From contig JAADEO010000225.1 in assembly GCA_013153415.1 (NCBI GenBank), forward strand, positions 1-7,972: a stretch of 7,972 bases of DNA, in the 5' to 3' direction. Made by a program: the position numbers and the translations under genes. Shown here one piece after another: positions 1 through 6,591 of this stretch (the first letter of the stretch is position 1; each line of letters opens with the position of its first letter). The notes below the pieces were generated by a model that did not search any database, was not told the DNA's origin, and saw only the letters and a program-made list of their open reading frames with translations. The stretch is from Deltaproteobacteria bacterium (GTDB lineage Bacteria > Desulfobacterota > Anaeroferrophillalia > Anaeroferrophillales > Tharpellaceae).

Positions 1-1000
1 CAAGGAGGAGGGGGATGAGACTTTGGCCTCGTTCGTCCGCCGTCGCCTGGGCCGCGAAGCCCTCGACAAGCTGGCCGAGCCGCTGATCGGCGGCATTCAC
101 GCCGGCAACCCCGAAAACATGAGCCTGCTGAGCACCTTTCCCCGCTTTCTGGAGATGGAAAAGGAGTACGGCAGTCTGATCATCGGCATGCTGATGCGCC
201 AGAAAAAGATGAAGGCGATGATGAAGAACCGGCCCCCGGCGCCGGGACCGAAGCGCACCTTCTTCATCTCCCTGAAATCTGGCTTGGGCTTTCTCATCGA
301 TGAACTGGTCGAGGCGATAGGTGCAGAAAAGATCAAACTGGGAGAGACGGTGGAAGCGGTGGCCCCGGCTCCCGGCGGCGTCTGGACGATCAAAAGAAAA
401 GGCGCGGAAGCAAGCTTCAGCGATGCCGTGATCCTGGCCTCCGAGGCCTTCAACAGCGCCCGGATGCTTGAGGTCGAAATGCCCCGTCTGGCCGATCTTC
501 TGCGCGGCATCCCTTATGTTTCGTCGGCCACGGTTTCACTGGCTTACCAGCGGCGCGACATTCCCCACCCGCTCGACAGTTACGGGTTCATCGTCCCCAA
601 GATCGCCAACCGCAGGATCATGGCGGTGACCTGGTCTTCGATCAAGTGGGACCACCGGGCCCCGGAAGGCATGGTCCTGATGCGGGCCTTCGTCGGCGGC
701 GCCCAGCGCCCCGAACTGGCCCTGGTCGGCGACCAGGAAATGATAAATCTCGTACGCGAGGAGCTCGACGTCATCATGGGCATCTCCTCGCCCCCGAAAC
801 AGCACTGGATCTATCGCTGGCCCGAAGGGATGCCCCAGTATATCATCGGCCACCCCGACCGCCTCGAGGCGATCGACCAGATCACGGATGAAACCCGGGG
901 ACTTTTCCTCACCGGGGCCGGCTATCGCGGCATCGGCATCCCCGACTGCATCAACCAGGGCCGCCAGGCGGCGGCAGCGGCTTATACCTCCCTTGATTGA
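1..1000 (+). CDS. hemG: Protoporphyrinogen oxidase (FAD-dependent, HemY/PPOX type), 5'-truncated
   Basis: This enzyme oxidises protoporphyrinogen IX (or coproporphyrinogen III in some lineages) to the porphyrin, late in heme synthesis, using FAD; it is usually membrane-associated. The reading frame is open from base 2 with no start, so the gene enters from the left edge. About 332 residues are present, and the N-terminal Rossmann FAD motif (roughly the first 130 residues) is missing. Visible family marks are the segment ASFVRRRLGREALDKLAEPL followed by GGIHAGNPENMSL near the left edge, typical of the substrate-binding region. The C-terminal FAD-contacting segment is FLTGAGYRGIGIPDCINQG, just before the stop. 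The TTG at 23 is an internal codon, not a start. The stop overlaps the ATG of the next gene. Family assignment is firm. Whether the product is protoporphyrin or coproporphyrin cannot be told from this part. Confidence 0.93.
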   Translation, partial: KEEGDETLASFVRRRLGREALDKLAEPLIGGIHAGNPENMSLLSTFPRFLEMEKEYGSLIIGMLMRQKKMKAMMKNRPPAPGPKRTFFISLKSGLGFLIDELVEAIGAEKIKLGETVEAVAPAPGGVWTIKRKGAEASFSDAVILASEAFNSARMLEVEMPRLADLLRGIPYVSSATVSLAYQRRDIPHPLDSYGFIVPKIANRRIMAVTWSSIKWDHRAPEGMVLMRAFVGGAQRPELALVGDQEMINLVREELDVIMGISSPPKQHWIYRWPEGMPQYIIGHPDRLEAIDQITDETRGLFLTGAGYRGIGIPDCINQGRQAAAAAYTSLD

Positions 1001-2265
1001 TGCGAATACTGCACTGCCTGTCGCAAATTCCCGGTAAAACCGGCAGCGGCGTTTATCTTCAGGCCATAGTTCGCGAGGCGGCATCCGCCGGCCACCGGCA
1101 GGCCGTGGTCTGCGGCCTGCCACAAGGCATGAAGATTGCCGATTGCGGCCTCGACCTGCCCGCCGCCGACATTTTTCCAGTCCGTTTCGAAACCCCGCAA
1201 CTGCCCTTTCCGGTAGCCGGCATGAGCGATGTCATGCCCTACCCCAGCACCTGTTTCTCCAGCTTCGATGCGCAAAGGCTCAAGCTGTATGAAAAGGCTT
1301 TTACTGAAGTTCTCGAACTCGCAGTAAGCCGTTTCGAACCGGAGATCATCCACACCCACCACCTCTGGCTGATGACCGCTCTGTGCCGCAAGCTGTTTCC
1401 CGGAATTCCGATCGTAACCTCGGTCCACGGTACGGAACTGCGGCAACTGGATCTGGCACCCCAACTGGCCGACCGAGTCATTGAAGGGGTCGCCGCAGTC
1501 GACCAGGTAATGGTTCTCAACCGGGATCAGCAGGCAAAGGTAGTCAGGATTTTCGGGTTCGGCCAGAACCAGGTTACGGTGGTGGGAACCGGTTATCGAC
1601 GGGATCTGTTCTGCAACACCTGCTGTGCCAAGGAAAAAATTCCGACCCTGATCTACGCCGGCAAACTGAGCCGAGCCAAAGGGGTTCCCTGGCTGCTCGA
1701 AGCCTTTGCCGAACTTGAAGGAGATCTGCGGCTCTGGCTGGTCGGCAGCGGTGCCGGTCCGGAAGCTGAAGCGATCCGGCGCCAAGCCGCTGCCGATCCG
1801 AGGGTCGAATGCAAAGGAGCGGTGTCCCAGTCGGAACTGGCGGAACTCTTCAAAAAGGCTCACCTGATGGTGCTGCCCTCTTTCTTCGAAGGCCTGCCCC
1901 TGGTACTGCTCGAGGCTCTGGCCTGCGACTGCCGGATAGTAACTACCAGGCTGGCCGGCATCGAAGAATTACTGGAACGGGAGGCGATTGACAGCAGCGT
2001 CATCAGCCTGGTTCCACTGCCGGCTTTAGAGGGTCCGGATCAGCCCCGGCCGGAAGCGGAGACGGATTTCAGAAACGACCTCAGAAAAGCCCTGATTTTC
2101 CAACTGGAAAAGATAAGAAAAGAGCAATTCAACTGCAGCCTCGGGCTGAATCGCATTCTCACCCGGGCGGGATGGCCTGAGATTTTCAAAAGAATCGAAG
2201 CGATTTATGCCCGTTGCCGGAAACGGGGAAGTACTCAGGGAGAAGCAGCAGTAAAGAGGGGATGA
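1000..2265 (+). CDS. Glycosyltransferase, GT-B fold, family-4-like
   Basis: Predicted retaining sugar transferase of 421 residues, acting at the cytoplasmic face on an unknown acceptor (cell-surface polysaccharide, lipopolysaccharide or a glycolipid). The N-terminal Rossmann domain has the glycine-rich loop PGKTGSG at residues 11-17, then HTHHLW (118-123) and SVHGTEL (141-147). The C-terminal domain starts at about 216 with LIYAGKLSRAKGVPWLLEAF. It has the sugar-nucleotide-binding EX7E motif, E297 and E305, in FFEGLPLVLLEAL. The ATG at 1000 is chosen over the TTG at 997 because it forms a TGATG overlap with the preceding stop. No Shine-Dalgarno is visible, so translation probably depends on re-initiation after hemG. 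The last 90 residues are charged and less typical. The donor and acceptor sugars cannot be inferred. The 3' end overlaps the convergent AsmA-like gene by 31 bp. Confidence 0.88.
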   Translation: MRILHCLSQIPGKTGSGVYLQAIVREAASAGHRQAVVCGLPQGMKIADCGLDLPAADIFPVRFETPQLPFPVAGMSDVMPYPSTCFSSFDAQRLKLYEKAFTEVLELAVSRFEPEIIHTHHLWLMTALCRKLFPGIPIVTSVHGTELRQLDLAPQLADRVIEGVAAVDQVMVLNRDQQAKVVRIFGFGQNQVTVVGTGYRRDLFCNTCCAKEKIPTLIYAGKLSRAKGVPWLLEAFAELEGDLRLWLVGSGAGPEAEAIRRQAAADPRVECKGAVSQSELAELFKKAHLMVLPSFFEGLPLVLLEALACDCRIVTTRLAGIEELLEREAIDSSVISLVPLPALEGPDQPRPEAETDFRNDLRKALIFQLEKIRKEQFNCSLGLNRILTRAGWPEIFKRIEAIYARCRKRGSTQGEAAVKRG

Positions 2266-4211
2266 TCCAGAGTACCTTGCAGATGAAAGGCCTGCCGCTG
2301 TGTTTTCTCCTGCAACAACCCGCTGAAATCGAGTCTTTTGTCATGGGACCGAAAACGTCCTGCGGCCAGCAGGCTCTGCTGACGATTGAACGTTAGTTTC
2401 ATCCCTTTGAAACGCCATACCCGGTGACGAAGAGCCAGCTGTCCCTGCCCGCTACAACGATCTGGCCAGATTTTCCGCCCCAAACCGGAAAGATAGTTCT
2501 TGAAAGCTTCGTAGGGCGGCCATCCCGACAAGCGGGCCTGACGCAGTTGCCATTTTCCTTCCAGACGCAGATCCCGAGTCGACTCGACACCATCAACGAC
2601 ATTACCCTCGCCAACCAGGGAAAGATCATAGAGCCCGGCCGGCAGTCCAGCCTTCAGGATTCCGGCCAGATCAATCTTTTCAGCAACCAGGGAAGCCTGC
2701 CAACGGGGCGCATCCGACAGATCGTCGACAACCATGGTCAGGCGTGCCCGGCCGCCACTTCCGAATTCGGCCGCCAGCCGTTCGATCTCGAGCTGCAACG
2801 GTTTCTTCCTGGCCTCCAGCTCAACCTCTCGCATCTGCAGCGTACCCAGCTGCAACTTTTCTATCCGGCAATCGCAGACCACCTGCCAATTCCATTCCGC
2901 CAACCAGGCCAACCCCCGGGCCAGCACCGGCGCAACTCCCGGTGACCGAAGCGCTTTTTTACCAGCACTATCCGGCGGCGCGGATTCGCTAGAAGATGCG
3001 GGCGTCAGAGCCAGCTCTCCGGCCTTAAGTTCAACCTTGAAAACCGGCATCTGGAACAGGTTGCCGAGCAGTTTGAGCTCGGCCGTGAACGCACCTTTGG
3101 ATGCGGGGCCGCAAAACGCTCCGACAAAGGGGAGACGGCGGCAACACTCGTGGAAATCATCGACCTGGAGATGACTGACCAGATCGACAAAAAACGGCTT
3201 CCTGAAACGTACCAGCCCCCGGGTAAAAAGGGCCGCCCCCCCGGGCAATCGCAGAAGCGCGCTTTTGAGATTGAGATAGCCGTCCTCGGGCTGAAAAAAA
3301 CCGGAGCCCCTGATGGCCAGGGCTCCTTCAGAAAGAGTTCCGGCCCGATCGCCATTGGCATCATAGAGGGAAACAAGATGATTCCCGCAATCGAAACTGG
3401 CCGTAAAACGCAGGCCGCTTCCGGGGTTGCCATTGATATCGAGATCAAGGTTACTATCTTTAAGGCTTATTTCATGAAAGCCTCTGTCGCTCTTTCCATC
3501 GGGATCGATAACAGAGGTCAGGGAAACACCGCGCAGATGGGCGAGCACCTCCAAACGGTTGTTTTTCTCCGTTTCCGGGGCATTCTCCTGACCCTTTTCC
3601 GCATCGTCCTCAGCCGTGCTGAACCAATTAGCCGCCAGATCGACCGCACCTCCCCTGACTGCGGCTTTCAGAACCAGGCGTTCGTTGCCCCGGCCGGAAA
3701 TCAACCGCCATTTACCCTGGGCTCCCTGGAAGGTTACAGACTGACTGAAACCGGGAATTTGCGCCAGAACGATATCGATACCAGACAAGGAAAGAGAGGT
3801 AAAATCAGCCTTGGGGAAAAGAGAGGAAGGACCGTTTTTCAGCACTTCTCCGCTTACCGGAAGCCGGCTGAGATCGAAACGGCCATCGACAAGCTGCAGG
3901 GCAGAAAACTTGATTTTGCCCGACAGCAACGCGACGAGAGAGAGGTCGAAAGAAAGGGTCTCAAGCTGCAGATCGAACTGAGAACCGGTAACCGAAACCC
4001 CCTTCGCCTCAAAATGCGGCAACGGCAGGGGGCAGATCCGCACAGCTCCGATACGACACTCTGCAGGCAACTGAAGGGTCAGTTTCCGGACCAGGAGTTT
4101 TTTCAGCCCGGGCTGCGGCACCAAGGGCAAGAGGGCGCAGAACACCACGCAAATCAGCAAGATTCCTGCGGCGATATAGACCGGACGAAGAGCTCGTCGC
4201 TTCTCAGTCAT
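2235..4211 (-). CDS. AsmA-like inner-membrane-anchored periplasmic protein
   Basis: A 658-residue protein with a positively charged N-terminus (MTEKRRALR), one hydrophobic segment at about residues 10-31, and a long periplasmic part. The latter is rich in alternating beta-strand patterns ('F..L.LSGIDI', 'LRLEGKWQLRQARLSG', 'SGLLQ...FHLQGTLDHPLF'). This layout is that of AsmA-superfamily proteins, whose larger members form hydrophobic-groove bridges implicated in phospholipid transport to the outer membrane. An acidic, probably disordered insert lies near residues 200-220, and a Ser/Pro/Ala linker near 404-428 splits the protein into two halves. It is last in the mla operon. The ATG at 4211 is 3 bp after the stop of the preceding gene; a TTG at 4214 immediately precedes it. 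No clear Shine-Dalgarno is seen, suggesting translational coupling. A lipid-transfer role is inferred from family and context. The protein is short for a full envelope-spanning bridge, so AsmA-like assembly or regulatory roles are also possible. Confidence 0.75.
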   Translation of the reverse strand: MTEKRRALRPVYIAAGILLICVVFCALLPLVPQPGLKKLLVRKLTLQLPAECRIGAVRICPLPLPHFEAKGVSVTGSQFDLQLETLSFDLSLVALLSGKIKFSALQLVDGRFDLSRLPVSGEVLKNGPSSLFPKADFTSLSLSGIDIVLAQIPGFSQSVTFQGAQGKWRLISGRGNERLVLKAAVRGGAVDLAANWFSTAEDDAEKGQENAPETEKNNRLEVLAHLRGVSLTSVIDPDGKSDRGFHEISLKDSNLDLDINGNPGSGLRFTASFDCGNHLVSLYDANGDRAGTLSEGALAIRGSGFFQPEDGYLNLKSALLRLPGGAALFTRGLVRFRKPFFVDLVSHLQVDDFHECCRRLPFVGAFCGPASKGAFTAELKLLGNLFQMPVFKVELKAGELALTPASSSESAPPDSAGKKALRSPGVAPVLARGLAWLAEWNWQVVCDCRIEKLQLGTLQMREVELEARKKPLQLEIERLAAEFGSGGRARLTMVVDDLSDAPRWQASLVAEKIDLAGILKAGLPAGLYDLSLVGEGNVVDGVESTRDLRLEGKWQLRQARLSGWPPYEAFKNYLSGLGRKIWPDRCSGQGQLALRHRVWRFKGMKLTFNRQQSLLAAGRFRSHDKRLDFSGLLQEKTQRQAFHLQGTLDHPLFTAASP

Positions 4212-4214
4212 CAA

Positions 4215-4685
4215 CTAAAACAGGGTAACCAGGCGTTGATTGGCCTGCCGCAGACGACAGAGTTCCAGCTGGGCCGCCCCCTGCCAGAGCCTGGCGGCGG
4301 TAGCCGGAAATCTGGCCATGAGGTCGGAGGCCGCATCCGCGGACAGACAGATAAGATCGGATTCTTCCACCACCTGCAGGGTAGTGGAATGAGGAGAACT
4401 GTTTTCGCCCGGCAGCGTACCGACCGTGGCTCCGGAAAAGAATTCGGCAATGATGATCGGTTTACCCCACTCTGGAGTCATTTTCACCGCTTCGAGATGA
4501 CCTTGAACCAGGCAGTAAAGAAAAGTACCGGTTTCCCCCTCACGCCATAAGGAGGTTCCCGCATCCACTTGTTGCCGCTGGCTCAAGGCCAGGAAATTGT
4601 TCCAGTCCTCTTCGTCGCAGAAATGGAACAATAAAGAGCGCTGCCAGGCAAAAGAGGATTTACTTGTCCCCCCGGACTCAGCCAT
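4215..4685 (-). CDS. Stand-alone cyclic-nucleotide-binding-fold (Crp-like) protein without DNA-binding domain
   Basis: A 156-residue soluble protein whose residues ~15-117 follow the cNMP-binding beta-roll: QVDAGTSLWREGETGTFLY at 39-57, then LVQGHLEAVK (59-68), then FFSGATVGTLPG (82-93) and the closing strand LICLS (111-115). A C-terminal helical tail (~117-156) ends at VTLF, with no helix-turn-helix, so it is not a Crp/Fnr transcription factor. The phosphate-binding cassette is degenerate. In E. coli CRP this stretch carries a Glu in FIGE and an Arg in ERSA; here the equivalent positions appear as TVGT (87-90) and PHST (98-101). Canonical cAMP/cGMP binding is therefore doubtful. The start ATG overlaps the mlaC stop by 8 bp (ATGGCTGA), with a purine-rich GGGGA about 10 bases upstream. 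It occupies the position after mlaC where E. coli has mlaB. Function unknown; possibly a regulatory or scaffold subunit of the transporter. Confidence 0.8.
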   Translation of the reverse strand: MAESGGTSKSSFAWQRSLLFHFCDEEDWNNFLALSQRQQVDAGTSLWREGETGTFLYCLVQGHLEAVKMTPEWGKPIIIAEFFSGATVGTLPGENSSPHSTTLQVVEESDLICLSADAASDLMARFPATAARLWQGAAQLELCRLRQANQRLVTLF

Positions 4686-5316
4686 TATTCTTCTTTTCCC
4701 CGCTCTCTATCTCTTTGATGCGTTTTTTCATCTGCTCGATAAGACCATCGTAACCTTTTTTCTGCATCAACGGGGCGAACTGGCTCCGATAATTACGTAC
4801 CAGGCTGACATTTTCAATAATGACATCATAGATCAACCAGCGGTCGCCTTCCAGTTTCATCCTGTAGTTGATGGGAATCTCTTTGTCATCGCTGACGATC
4901 TTACTCCTCACTTCGGCCCGGTCCTTATTAATGATTTCCCGGGTGAAAACGACCTTCTGCCCGGAATAGTCATCGATCGTGGAAACGTAGGTTTTAGCCA
5001 GCATCCGCTTGAACAGGCGGGTGAATTCCTGGCGCTGTTCCGGGGTAAGTTTGCGCCATCCCCGCCCGAGACACAGCTTGGCCATGCGGGTCATATTGAA
5101 TTGACTGAAGGCGACTTCCGCGACCTTCTGGCGCCGTAACTCGGTTTTTTCCGGCCCCTGGAGCTGCTTGTCATTGAGTACCGTAAGAAGTTTATCGACA
5201 CTGAGTTTCAACTGCGCCTCGGGACCCATCGCCGCGGCCGACCAGGAAAGGGGAAAGACCAAGAGAGAGATCAACAGGAAACATAAAAAAACTAAATTGC
5301 TCTTTTTGACAGGCAT
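4678..5316 (-). CDS. mlaC: MlaC/Ttg2D family periplasmic phospholipid shuttle
   Basis: A periplasmic carrier that moves a phospholipid between outer-membrane MlaA and the inner-membrane MlaFED complex. It has 212 residues, the usual family size. An N-terminal signal peptide is clear: basic start MPVKKS, hydrophobic core LVFLCFLLISLLVFPLSW, and likely signal peptidase I cleavage after SAAA near residue 29. The mature part shows typical Tol_Tol_Ttg2 (MlaC) features: FNMTRMAKLCLGRGWRKLTP, then QEFTRLFKRMLAKTYVSTID, YSGQKVVF and GDRWLIYDVIIENVSLV. The frame stays open upstream to 5484, but the ATG at 5316 is preferred because it begins the signal peptide and has a GGAG at 5325-5328 with 8 bases of spacing. 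The gene lies 40 bp downstream of mlaA. The C-terminus is Lys/Glu-rich and its last 8 bases overlap the next gene. Confidence 0.93.
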   Translation of the reverse strand: MPVKKSNLVFLCFLLISLLVFPLSWSAAAMGPEAQLKLSVDKLLTVLNDKQLQGPEKTELRRQKVAEVAFSQFNMTRMAKLCLGRGWRKLTPEQRQEFTRLFKRMLAKTYVSTIDDYSGQKVVFTREIINKDRAEVRSKIVSDDKEIPINYRMKLEGDRWLIYDVIIENVSLVRNYRSQFAPLMQKKGYDGLIEQMKKRIKEIESGEKKNNG

Positions 5317-5324
5317 TATCTTTA

Positions 5325-5328
5325 CTCC
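5325..5328 (-). promoter_or_regulatory. Ribosome binding site of mlaC
   Basis: GGAG on the minus strand, 8 bases before the ATG at 5316. It decides the start of mlaC over longer in-frame options inside mlaA, because no comparable site precedes those. Confidence 0.7.
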
Positions 5329-5356
5329 AGTATCATATAAGCTTGAATAACCCGAT

Positions 5357-6091
5357 TTACTGTTCGGATTGGCGATAAACATTGCGAATCGCGATGTAGG
5401 GATCGAGGGTGCCGCTGAGCAGTCTCTGATATTCGCCGAGATGAAAAGAGGTTCGGTTGACAGCTTTTCCTCCCTGGACCGCAACCGCGGCCAAGGGTTC
5501 GTCTCTCAAAGTCCAGAACACGGGATTGGTCAGAGTATCCCCCACCAGCCCGAAGAAGCCGCGGATATCGGAAGGACCGAAAAACGGCAGAACCAGGTAA
5601 GGCCCGCGCCCGGCCCCGTAATTCGACAGGGTCGAAGCGAAACGCCGGTCGTGAGTCTTCATGCCGTCGTAGGTCGCAGGATCCATTATACCGAGAACTC
5701 CGGCGGTCGAATTGAGCAGAAAACGCAGGAAAACATCGTGGGCTTCTGAAAACCGCCCCTGCAACAGGCAGTTGAGGAACCGGGCCGGCTCCATCAGGTT
5801 ACTGAAAAAATTACGGATTCCGGTTCTGAAAAGAGACGGGACCGCTTTACTGTAAACTTTTGCCGTAGGTTCCAGAACCCAGATATGCAGACGATCGTTG
5901 AAAGTGAAGATTACCCGGTTGAAACTCTCCAACGGGTCGTTGACCGGAATGATCTTATTGTCATATTCAGCGAAATCATCTTCATCGGCCACCGCGCTAT
6001 CCGCCGCTATGGTCATCCCCGGCCGTACCAGGGTAACACTCCAGCAGAAAGTACAAAGTAAAAAAACGACCAGGCAAAATCTTTTAATCAT
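5357..6091 (-). CDS. mlaA: MlaA/VacJ family outer-membrane phospholipid transport protein
   Basis: The outer-membrane component that extracts mislocalised phospholipids from the outer leaflet and hands them to MlaC. It has 244 residues. The MlaA domain runs from about residue 50 to the end and begins with NDPLESFNRVIFTFND (51-66). It continues with RNFFSNLMEPARFLNCLLQG (93-112) and FLRFLLNSTAGVLGIMDPA (121-139). Then come FASTLSNYGAGRGPYLVLPF (151-170), FGPSDIRGFFG and the terminal DPYIAIRNVYRQ. All are strongly conserved in VacJ proteins. The N-terminus is a signal sequence with a hydrophobic run at residues 5-20. However, neither Cys13 nor Cys16 sits in a normal lipobox (the residues before them are Leu and Phe), so the usual lipid anchor may be missing. 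Start ATG 6091 has a good GAGG 5 bases upstream. Located 28 bp after mlaD, it puts the outer-membrane partner inside the transporter operon, unlike E. coli, where mlaA is separate. Confidence 0.94.
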   Translation of the reverse strand: MIKRFCLVVFLLCTFCWSVTLVRPGMTIAADSAVADEDDFAEYDNKIIPVNDPLESFNRVIFTFNDRLHIWVLEPTAKVYSKAVPSLFRTGIRNFFSNLMEPARFLNCLLQGRFSEAHDVFLRFLLNSTAGVLGIMDPATYDGMKTHDRRFASTLSNYGAGRGPYLVLPFFGPSDIRGFFGLVGDTLTNPVFWTLRDEPLAAVAVQGGKAVNRTSFHLGEYQRLLSGTLDPYIAIRNVYRQSEQ

Positions 6092-6096
6092 CGGTT

Positions 6097-6100
6097 CCTC
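6097..6100 (-). promoter_or_regulatory. Ribosome binding site of mlaA
   Basis: GAGG on the minus strand (within AGAGGA), 5 bases before the ATG at 6091 in the short mlaD-mlaA gap. Confidence 0.65.
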
Positions 6101-6119
6101 TGTTTTTCCGTTAGCACTC

Positions 6120-6569
6120 TTATTTCTTATCTACATTACCGAAAACATATTTGCTGATCAGCGATTCGAGATCGACCGCCGATTCGGTATCAGTTATCTC
6201 ATCACCATCTTTGAGGTAATCATCATCGGCTCCCGGAGTCAACAGGACATACTTGTCGCCGATAATCCCCTGAGTTTTGATCGAAGCGAAAACATCGCTG
6301 CCGACCTTCACATCGGGCCGCAGTGAAAGTTCGACCCGGGCCTGATCATCCTTGAGGGTGATATTGCTGACCTTGCCGACCGGCACACCGGCGATCTCAA
6401 CCTGGGCCCCGGTTTTAAGCCCGCCGACCGAATCGAAATTGGCATACAGTTTATAATAGTTGCCGCCGAAAAGTTCGATACCACCGACATTGAGGGTCAG
6501 GTAGGCAATGGCCAGCAAACCGATGGCCATGAAAAGTCCGACTGTCATCTCCAGGTTGAATTTCTTCAT
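6120..6569 (-). CDS. mlaD: MlaD family MCE-domain lipid-binding subunit
   Basis: An inner-membrane-anchored MCE protein, expected to form a hexameric ring on the MlaE permease and to pass lipids to and from MlaC. It has 149 residues. One N-terminal transmembrane segment spans about residues 8-27 (TVGLFMAIGLLAIAYLTLNV). The MCE domain spans ~38-115: YYKLYANFDSVGGLKTGAQV (38-57), IAGVPVGKVSNITL (59-72) and IKTQGIIGDKYVLLTPG (97-113). The segment after it, LKDGDEITDTESAVDLESLI, matches the E. coli MlaD helix-forming region, but the protein stops soon after (VFGNVDKK). It thus lacks the long Ala/Pro/Thr-rich tail of the 183-residue E. coli protein. The ATG at 6569 is preferred over further upstream in-frame codons, because those overlap mlaF and would bury the membrane anchor. 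An AAGGA lies about 10 bases upstream. The gap to mlaF is 22 bp. Confidence 0.94.
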   Translation of the reverse strand: MKKFNLEMTVGLFMAIGLLAIAYLTLNVGGIELFGGNYYKLYANFDSVGGLKTGAQVEIAGVPVGKVSNITLKDDQARVELSLRPDVKVGSDVFASIKTQGIIGDKYVLLTPGADDDYLKDGDEITDTESAVDLESLISKYVFGNVDKK

Positions 6570-6591
6570 TAGAACCCGATCCTTGAAAAAG

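Noticed and set aside
536..1123. Minus-strand open frame (195 codons) across the hemG/glycosyltransferase junction
   Set aside because: Low-complexity Arg/Gly/Asp-rich translation expected from GC-rich antisense; hemG conservation explains the region.
982..1863. Minus-strand open frame (293 codons) antisense to the glycosyltransferase
   Set aside because: The opposite strand encodes a clear GT-B protein with an EX7E motif; the antisense translation has no family features.
2030..2056. Short inverted repeat TCCGG...CCGGA inside the glycosyltransferase gene
   Set aside because: A 5-bp stem with no T-run, inside coding sequence; expected by chance at this GC content.
3150..4550. Long plus-strand open frame (466 codons) antisense to the AsmA-like gene and the cNMP-fold gene
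   Set aside because: Its translation is Gln/Arg/Gly-rich with no recognisable domain, and it spans two well-supported minus-strand genes including their junction. It is a codon-bias shadow.
5317..5356. Possible promoter or terminator in the 40-bp mlaA-mlaC gap
   Set aside because: The gap is A/T-rich and holds the palindrome AAGCTT, but I see no convincing -35/-10 pair or stem with a T-run; only the mlaC ribosome binding site is supported.
5317..5484. N-terminal extension of mlaC into mlaA
   Set aside because: It would place 56 residues before a clean signal peptide and overlap mlaA; the internal ATG at 5316 has a good Shine-Dalgarno.
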